The notes beneath the pieces are model-generated. The model was not told the origin of the DNA. It worked only from the letters and a program-made list of their open reading frames with translations, and ran no database searches. From positions 868,001-932,000 of the forward strand of contig NZ_CBDCGN010000003.1 in the NCBI RefSeq assembly GCF_965216805.1: a stretch of DNA of 64,000 nt. The letters are read 5' to 3'. The position numbers and the translations under genes were made by a program. Shown here in pieces: positions 60,027 through 64,000 of this stretch; the first letter of the stretch is position 1, and every line of letters starts with the position of its first letter. This DNA comes from Panacagrimonas sp965216805. GTDB lineage: Bacteria > Pseudomonadota > Gammaproteobacteria > Nevskiales > Nevskiaceae.

Positions 60027-61193
60027 TCAGAGGTTCTGGTAGACCGTGCCCTCGAACCCGAAGAACAGCGGCAGCGATTTCACGTCCGCGAACGGCAGCA
60101 CCTGCGTCAGATACACACCGGCGACGCCCACGGTCGGGTCGATCCAGTAGTAGCTGTTGCAGATGCCGGCCCACATCAGGCTGCCGGGGCTGCGCCCGGT
60201 GACGAAGGTCTTCTCGTTACGCATGAAGGCCAGGCCCCAGTTGTGCGGATTGTCAGGCGGCAGCGGCATGTCGTTGAGCAGGGTCGGATCGGCGGTCTTG
60301 AAGCCGGTGATGAGCAGATCACCAATCTGGTTCTGGCCCATCTGGTCCACGGTCTCGGCCTTGAGGATGCGTCCGCCCGGCGAGTCGCCGCGGTTGAGGA
60401 GCATGCGCACGAACTTGAGGTAATCGCCCACCGTGCCGTACATGCCGTGGCCGCCCATGTCGACTTCCGGCGGCTGCGGCAGTACCAGGTCGATCGGTGT
60501 CGCCGTGCCGTCCGGCAGACGCGCATGGATGTGAGCGCGGCGAGCCATCATGTCGGGTCGTAGGACGAAGGCGGTGTCATTCATGCCCAGCGGGCCAAGG
60601 ATGTGCTTGGTGAAGTACTCGCCGAGCCGCATGCCGCTGACCCGCTCGACGAGCTGGCCGGCCCAGTCGATGTTGATGCCGTACTCCCAGCGCTCGCCCG
60701 GGTCGAACAGCAGCGGTGCGTTGAGGCTGGCACGGGTGCAGGTGAACGGGCCGGGTTCGCCGGTGACTTCCTCGTACTTCTTGATATCGGCGCTGGTGAA
60801 CGAGTAGCCGAAGCCCGCGGTATGCGTGAGCAGATGCTTGAGCGTCATCGCATGTTTCGGGGCGCGCAGCTTCGGCTTGCCGGCGGCATCGAAGCCGTCC
60901 AGCACCTGCACCTTGCCGAGTTCCGGTGCCCACTTCGAGGCCGGGCTTTCCAGATCGAGCTTGCCCTGCTCGACCAGTTGCATCGCGGCCACTGAGGTGA
61001 TCGCCTTGGTCATCGACGCGATCAGGCCGACCGTGTCCTGCGTCATCGCCTGCTTTTCGCCGGCCTTGCGCACGCCGAATGCGCCCTCGTAGATCGTCTC
61101 ATCACGGTTAGTGACCATCGCCACCACGCCGGGCACATCGCCCGCCTCGGTGGCGCCTTTCAACAGGGTGTCTAGCGCTTGCTGCATGGCCAT
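60027..61193 (-). CDS. Serine hydrolase of the class C beta-lactamase/esterase family
   Basis: 388 aa, no signal peptide. Ser60 in SMTK, Tyr171 in YGIN and a GRSPGS-like third motif. Cytoplasmic members of this fold (EstB-, lovastatin-esterase-like) hydrolyse esters or lactones rather than beta-lactams. GAGGAG before ATG 61193. Divergent from the crotonase at 61382. Confidence 0.85.
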   Translation of the reverse strand: MAMQQALDTLLKGATEAGDVPGVVAMVTNRDETIYEGAFGVRKAGEKQAMTQDTVGLIASMTKAITSVAAMQLVEQGKLDLESPASKWAPELGKVQVLDGFDAAGKPKLRAPKHAMTLKHLLTHTAGFGYSFTSADIKKYEEVTGEPGPFTCTRASLNAPLLFDPGERWEYGINIDWAGQLVERVSGMRLGEYFTKHILGPLGMNDTAFVLRPDMMARRAHIHARLPDGTATPIDLVLPQPPEVDMGGHGMYGTVGDYLKFVRMLLNRGDSPGGRILKAETVDQMGQNQIGDLLITGFKTADPTLLNDMPLPPDNPHNWGLAFMRNEKTFVTGRSPGSLMWAGICNSYYWIDPTVGVAGVYLTQVLPFADVKSLPLFFGFEGTVYQNL

Positions 61194-61381
61194 CGCAATC
61201 TCCTCGACTGTTGTGAACAAAGCTTGGGTTTTTCCGATGGTAAGGGGTGGCGGTCGCCGATGGGACTGAGGTCGAACCCGGTCACGCCCCCCGAACGGGC
61301 GCCGGACGGCCCCGTTTTGCGTGATTTCCGGCTGCATCGGCGCATTCCGACAATGGCACATTCCCGCAACCCGAGGTCGGC

Positions 61382-62188
61382 ATGCGCATCGAAGAAAAAA
61401 GTAGCGCCTACACCTGCATCAAGTTCAGCCGCGAGGGCCGCATCCTCACCGCCACCCTGTCGCGTCCGCAGGCGATGAACGCGGTCAATGCCGCGCTGCA
61501 CGAGGAGCTGTCGCGCTTGTTCTGCGACCTGGCGGACGACGAAGGCTCGGACGTGCTGGTCCTGACCGGCGAGGGCAAGGCCTTCTGCGCCGGCGGTGAT
61601 CTGATCTGGTTGCAGGAGGCCATCGATGACCCCGAGGTATTCCTGCGCATGGGTGGCGAGGCCAAGCGCATCCTGTTCAGCCAGTTGGAACTGGAAAAGC
61701 CGCTGATCTGCAGACTCAATGGTGCTGCGACCGGGCTCGGCGCGTCGCTGGCGCTGGCCTGTGACATGACCATCGCTTCGAGTAACGCGGTGATCGGCGA
61801 TCCCCATGTTTCGGTCGGACTGGTCGCCGGGGATGGCGGTGCCATCCTGTGGTCGCAACTGGTTGGGTTTGCGCGAGCCCGCGAGTACCTGTTCACCGGC
61901 AAGCTGGCCAAGGCCGAAGAAGCAGAGCGTATCGGCCTGATCAACCGCGTCGTCGCGGCCGAACAGCTCGATGACGCGGTGTACGGACTCGCGCGCGAGC
62001 TGGCGGCGGGCGCGACCCGTGCAATCCGCTGGACCAAGATTGTCACCAACACCCCACTCAAGGCCCTGGCACATCAGCTGTTCGATATGGGCCTGGCGTA
62101 CGAGAGCATGTCCAATGTCACGCGCGATCATCAGGAAGCGGTGAATGCGTTTCGTGAACGGCGCCGGCCAGCGTTCACTGGAAAATGA
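61382..62188 (+). CDS. Enoyl-CoA hydratase/isomerase family protein
   Basis: 268 aa. GKAFCAGGDLIWLQ and NGAATGLGASLALACD form the oxyanion hole. The active-site region reads GDPHVSVGLVAGDGGA: a His and Asp stand where hydratases have their two Glu, a pattern common to an uncharacterised group. CoA-ester hydration or isomerisation is likely. Confidence 0.85.
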   Translation: MRIEEKSSAYTCIKFSREGRILTATLSRPQAMNAVNAALHEELSRLFCDLADDEGSDVLVLTGEGKAFCAGGDLIWLQEAIDDPEVFLRMGGEAKRILFSQLELEKPLICRLNGAATGLGASLALACDMTIASSNAVIGDPHVSVGLVAGDGGAILWSQLVGFARAREYLFTGKLAKAEEAERIGLINRVVAAEQLDDAVYGLARELAAGATRAIRWTKIVTNTPLKALAHQLFDMGLAYESMSNVTRDHQEAVNAFRERRRPAFTGK

Positions 62189-62306
62189 GGGTGACCAGTG
62201 CGTGATCGAGGAGTTTCCGCGCACGCCTTCGGGGAAGATTTGCAAGGACCCAAAGCGCACGATGACGCGTGTCGATCTGGCTGGCGCGACTTCGACCACA
62301 CCCTGA
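62187..62306 (+). pseudogene. C-terminal remnant of an acyl-CoA ligase
   Basis: Reading from 62202, the frame gives VIEEFPRTPSGKICKDPKR and then a stop at 62304-62306. FPRTPSGKI is the conserved lysine motif near the end of AMP-dependent ligases; everything upstream of it is missing, replaced by the crotonase end. Likely a relic of a deleted ligase gene. Confidence 0.5.
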
Positions 62307-62408
62307 CACGCCGAAACGATCCCCTTATCGGGTGATAGCTGGCAGGCACGACTGGCGGGATTCTGGGTCGACTTGAAAACCGCCACCAGGGCGGCGCGGA
62401 GAACGGTT

Positions 62409-64000
62409 ATGAGTTACACCGTCACGGTGCGTTATGAGGGGGGCGCGGAACGGCGCATGCCGGTAGCGCCGGAGCAGACCCTGCTGGAAGCCGCCGAGGT
62501 GCACGGCGTGCCCATCGTCAGCGAATGCGAAAGCGGAGTCTGCGGAACCTGCGTCGCCGGTTGTACTTCCGGGCTGTACGAGACCGGGCGCACTGAGGGC
62601 CTGAGTCAGGTCGAACGTGAGCAGCGCAAGCTGCTGACCTGTCAGGCGACCGTGCAATCGGACTGCGTCATCGAGCTGAAATACCCGCTGAACGACAACG
62701 CGGCGCAACTGGTCACCGGCGAGGCGGTGGTGACCGCGGTGGAGCTGATCTCGGCCTCCACCGCGCTGCTGCGTATCGATGCCAGCAGCCTGGGTGAACG
62801 GCTGGATTATCGCGCCGGCCAGTTTGCGCAACTGCGGGTGCCGGGCGCCGAACAGTGGCGCAGCTATTCTTACGCGCATACGTCGCGCGACAACCTGCAA
62901 CTGGAATTCATCGTGCGCCTGCTGCCGCAGGGCGTGATGAGCGATTATCTTCGGCAGCGCGCCAAGCCCGGTGATCGCATCGGCCTGCGTGGCAGCAAGG
63001 GCACGTTTCATTTGCGCGCGGTGACGCGTCCCCTGGTTCTGGTTGCCGGTGGCACCGGCCTGTCCGCGATCCTGGCGATGGCCGAACAGCTTGCTGCCGC
63101 GCCGCTGGAGCATCCGGTCAGCCTGCTCTACGGCGTGACGCACTACGACGATCTGTGCAAGCGCGAGGTCTTGGAAGCGCTCCTGCGCCGCCAGCCACTG
63201 CTGTCGGCACGCACCATCGTGGCCACGGCCGATGCGCGCTGGGATGGACCGGTCGGAGTGGTCACCGACCTGCTGGACCGCAGTCTGCTCAACGACGGCA
63301 ATGCCGATGTTTATCTGTGTGGGCCGCCCGCGATGGTCGAGGCGGTGCGTGGCTGGATCGCGGCTCAGGGGCTGCATCGTGCCGGACTGTACTTCGAGAA
63401 GTTCGTGCCCAGCGGGGCGCGCCAACGTCTGCGCCAGCCGCCGCGGGTGGACCTGGCATCGCTAGACATGACCGCACTGCGCGCGGCTGCGCGCGGAACC
63501 GCGGTGATCGTCGGCGGCAGCGTGGCCGGCATCGCCACGGCCAAGGTGCTGAGCGAGCGATTCGACCGGGTGATCGTGCTGGAACAGGACTCTCAGCATG
63601 ACCGTCGCGAAGGGCGTCCGGGCGCAGCCCAAGGGCATCACCTGCATCACCTGCTGATCGCCGGCCAACAGGAAGCGGAGCGGATTTTCCCCGGCATCGT
63701 CGACGACATGGTCCGTGAGGGCGCGTTCAAGGTGGACATGGCGCGCAATTACCAGTTGCGCCTGGCCGGGAGCTGGAAGAAGCGCTGTGACAGCGACATC
63801 GAGATCGTGTGTGCCGGGCGTCCCTTGATCGAGTGGTGTCTGCGTCGGCGGCTTGATGAGATATCCAATATCGACTTCCGCTACGGGACCGAAATGCAGG
63901 ATCTGGTCTATGACGCGCAACACAACGCGGTGATCGGCGTAGCGGTGAACGGTGAAGACGGACTCGAAGTGATTCCGGCGGAGTTCGTGGTCGACGCCTC
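62409..64000 (+). CDS. Fusion of [2Fe-2S] ferredoxin-NAD(P)H reductase and FAD-dependent monooxygenase (3' end outside window)
   Basis: I read 530 codons, open at the window edge. Residues 1-90: plant-type ferredoxin, CESGVCGTC plus a later Cys (LLTCQ). Residues 100-340: FAD/NAD reductase with RSYSYAH, LVAGGTGLSA and YLCGPPAMV. From about 365: a second Rossmann start AVIVGGSVAGIATAK, then AQGHHLHHLLIAGQQ, the same arrangement as in the epoxidase-like protein 54791-56200. GGAG precedes ATG 62409. A reductase fused to a flavin hydroxylase would be self-sufficient in electron supply. The C-terminal end and possible further domains are not visible. Confidence 0.8.
   Translation, partial: MSYTVTVRYEGGAERRMPVAPEQTLLEAAEVHGVPIVSECESGVCGTCVAGCTSGLYETGRTEGLSQVEREQRKLLTCQATVQSDCVIELKYPLNDNAAQLVTGEAVVTAVELISASTALLRIDASSLGERLDYRAGQFAQLRVPGAEQWRSYSYAHTSRDNLQLEFIVRLLPQGVMSDYLRQRAKPGDRIGLRGSKGTFHLRAVTRPLVLVAGGTGLSAILAMAEQLAAAPLEHPVSLLYGVTHYDDLCKREVLEALLRRQPLLSARTIVATADARWDGPVGVVTDLLDRSLLNDGNADVYLCGPPAMVEAVRGWIAAQGLHRAGLYFEKFVPSGARQRLRQPPRVDLASLDMTALRAAARGTAVIVGGSVAGIATAKVLSERFDRVIVLEQDSQHDRREGRPGAAQGHHLHHLLIAGQQEAERIFPGIVDDMVREGAFKVDMARNYQLRLAGSWKKRCDSDIEIVCAGRPLIEWCLRRRLDEISNIDFRYGTEMQDLVYDAQHNAVIGVAVNGEDGLEVIPAEFVVDA

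Noticed and set aside
1..64000. CRISPR arrays, tRNA/rRNA genes or prophage
   Set aside because: No regularly spaced repeats, no RNA gene signatures and no phage structural or integrase genes were seen.

Overview
The window is 64 kb of high-GC bacterial DNA, dense with catabolic genes. It reads like a large accessory or degradative region of a proteobacterium, most likely a gammaproteobacterium related to the Nevskiales/Xanthomonadales. That guess rests on codon bias, GTAGCCCGGG-type REP palindromes and the families present, and I cannot name a species. I see no rRNA, tRNA, CRISPR array, phage module or intact transposase.

Layout. 1-7.3 kb: an XylR/DmpR-type sigma-54 activator (cut by the left edge) faces a sigma-54 promoter and a meta-cleavage operon: extradiol dioxygenase, a carbazole-dioxygenase-like Rieske oxygenase, biphenyl-dioxygenase-like alpha and beta subunits, a Rieske ferredoxin and a BphD-like hydrolase. 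7.5-13 kb: two lipocalin-like CrtC/DUF7064-type proteins, an SDR, an aldehyde dehydrogenase and an AraC regulator. 13.2-15.8 kb: a membrane protein followed by two tandem NorE/NorF-like (COX3/COX4) pairs without a catalytic oxidase subunit. 15.8-27 kb: a SUMF1-domain protein, a dienoyl-CoA-reductase-like SDR, three acyl-CoA dehydrogenases, a mesaconyl-CoA-hydratase-type MaoC protein, an XylM/AlkB-type membrane hydroxylase, a crotonase, an acyl-CoA ligase and a styrene-oxide-isomerase homologue. 27.6-32 kb: an ECF sigma/anti-sigma pair behind a lipoprotein, an exported protein and a small membrane protein. 32-36.4 kb: an XylA-type reductase, an MDR oxidoreductase, a zinc alcohol dehydrogenase and a paralogue of the 13.2-kb membrane protein. 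36.5-42 kb: a Tat-exported flavin dehydrogenase with a c-type cytochrome, an alpha-only Rieske oxygenase, a small unknown protein, a 4-oxalocrotonate tautomerase and a divergent LysR regulator. 42-51.7 kb: a class II aldolase-like protein, TetR and MarR regulators, thiolase genes, a CitE-like lyase, an APH-like kinase and a two-subunit CoA transferase. 51.9-60 kb: two paralogous NarL-type two-component systems, in opposite orientations, flanking an SDR, an epoxidase-like flavoprotein and a Tat amidohydrolase. 60-64 kb: a serine hydrolase, a crotonase, a ligase remnant, and a ferredoxin-reductase/flavin-monooxygenase fusion cut by the right edge.

How it fits together (inference). The XylM-like hydroxylase, its reductase, the alcohol dehydrogenase and the aldehyde dehydrogenase could oxidise a methyl group to a carboxylate. 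The ligase, acyl-CoA dehydrogenases, crotonases, MaoC hydratase, thiolases, lyase and CoA transferase could degrade the side chain or ring remnant as CoA esters. The Rieske and extradiol genes would open the aromatic ring. A hydrophobic alkyl-aromatic or terpenoid/steroid-like substrate fits, but the substrate cannot be read from sequence.

The most striking new observation is a shared 18-bp palindrome (TAGTATGGwACCATACTA type) in six promoter regions spread over 38 kb. It points to one regulon tying these CoA and oxidation genes together. Other leads are the styrene-oxide-isomerase homologue, the paired two-component systems, and the duplicated COX3/COX4 genes beside an unknown membrane-protein family.
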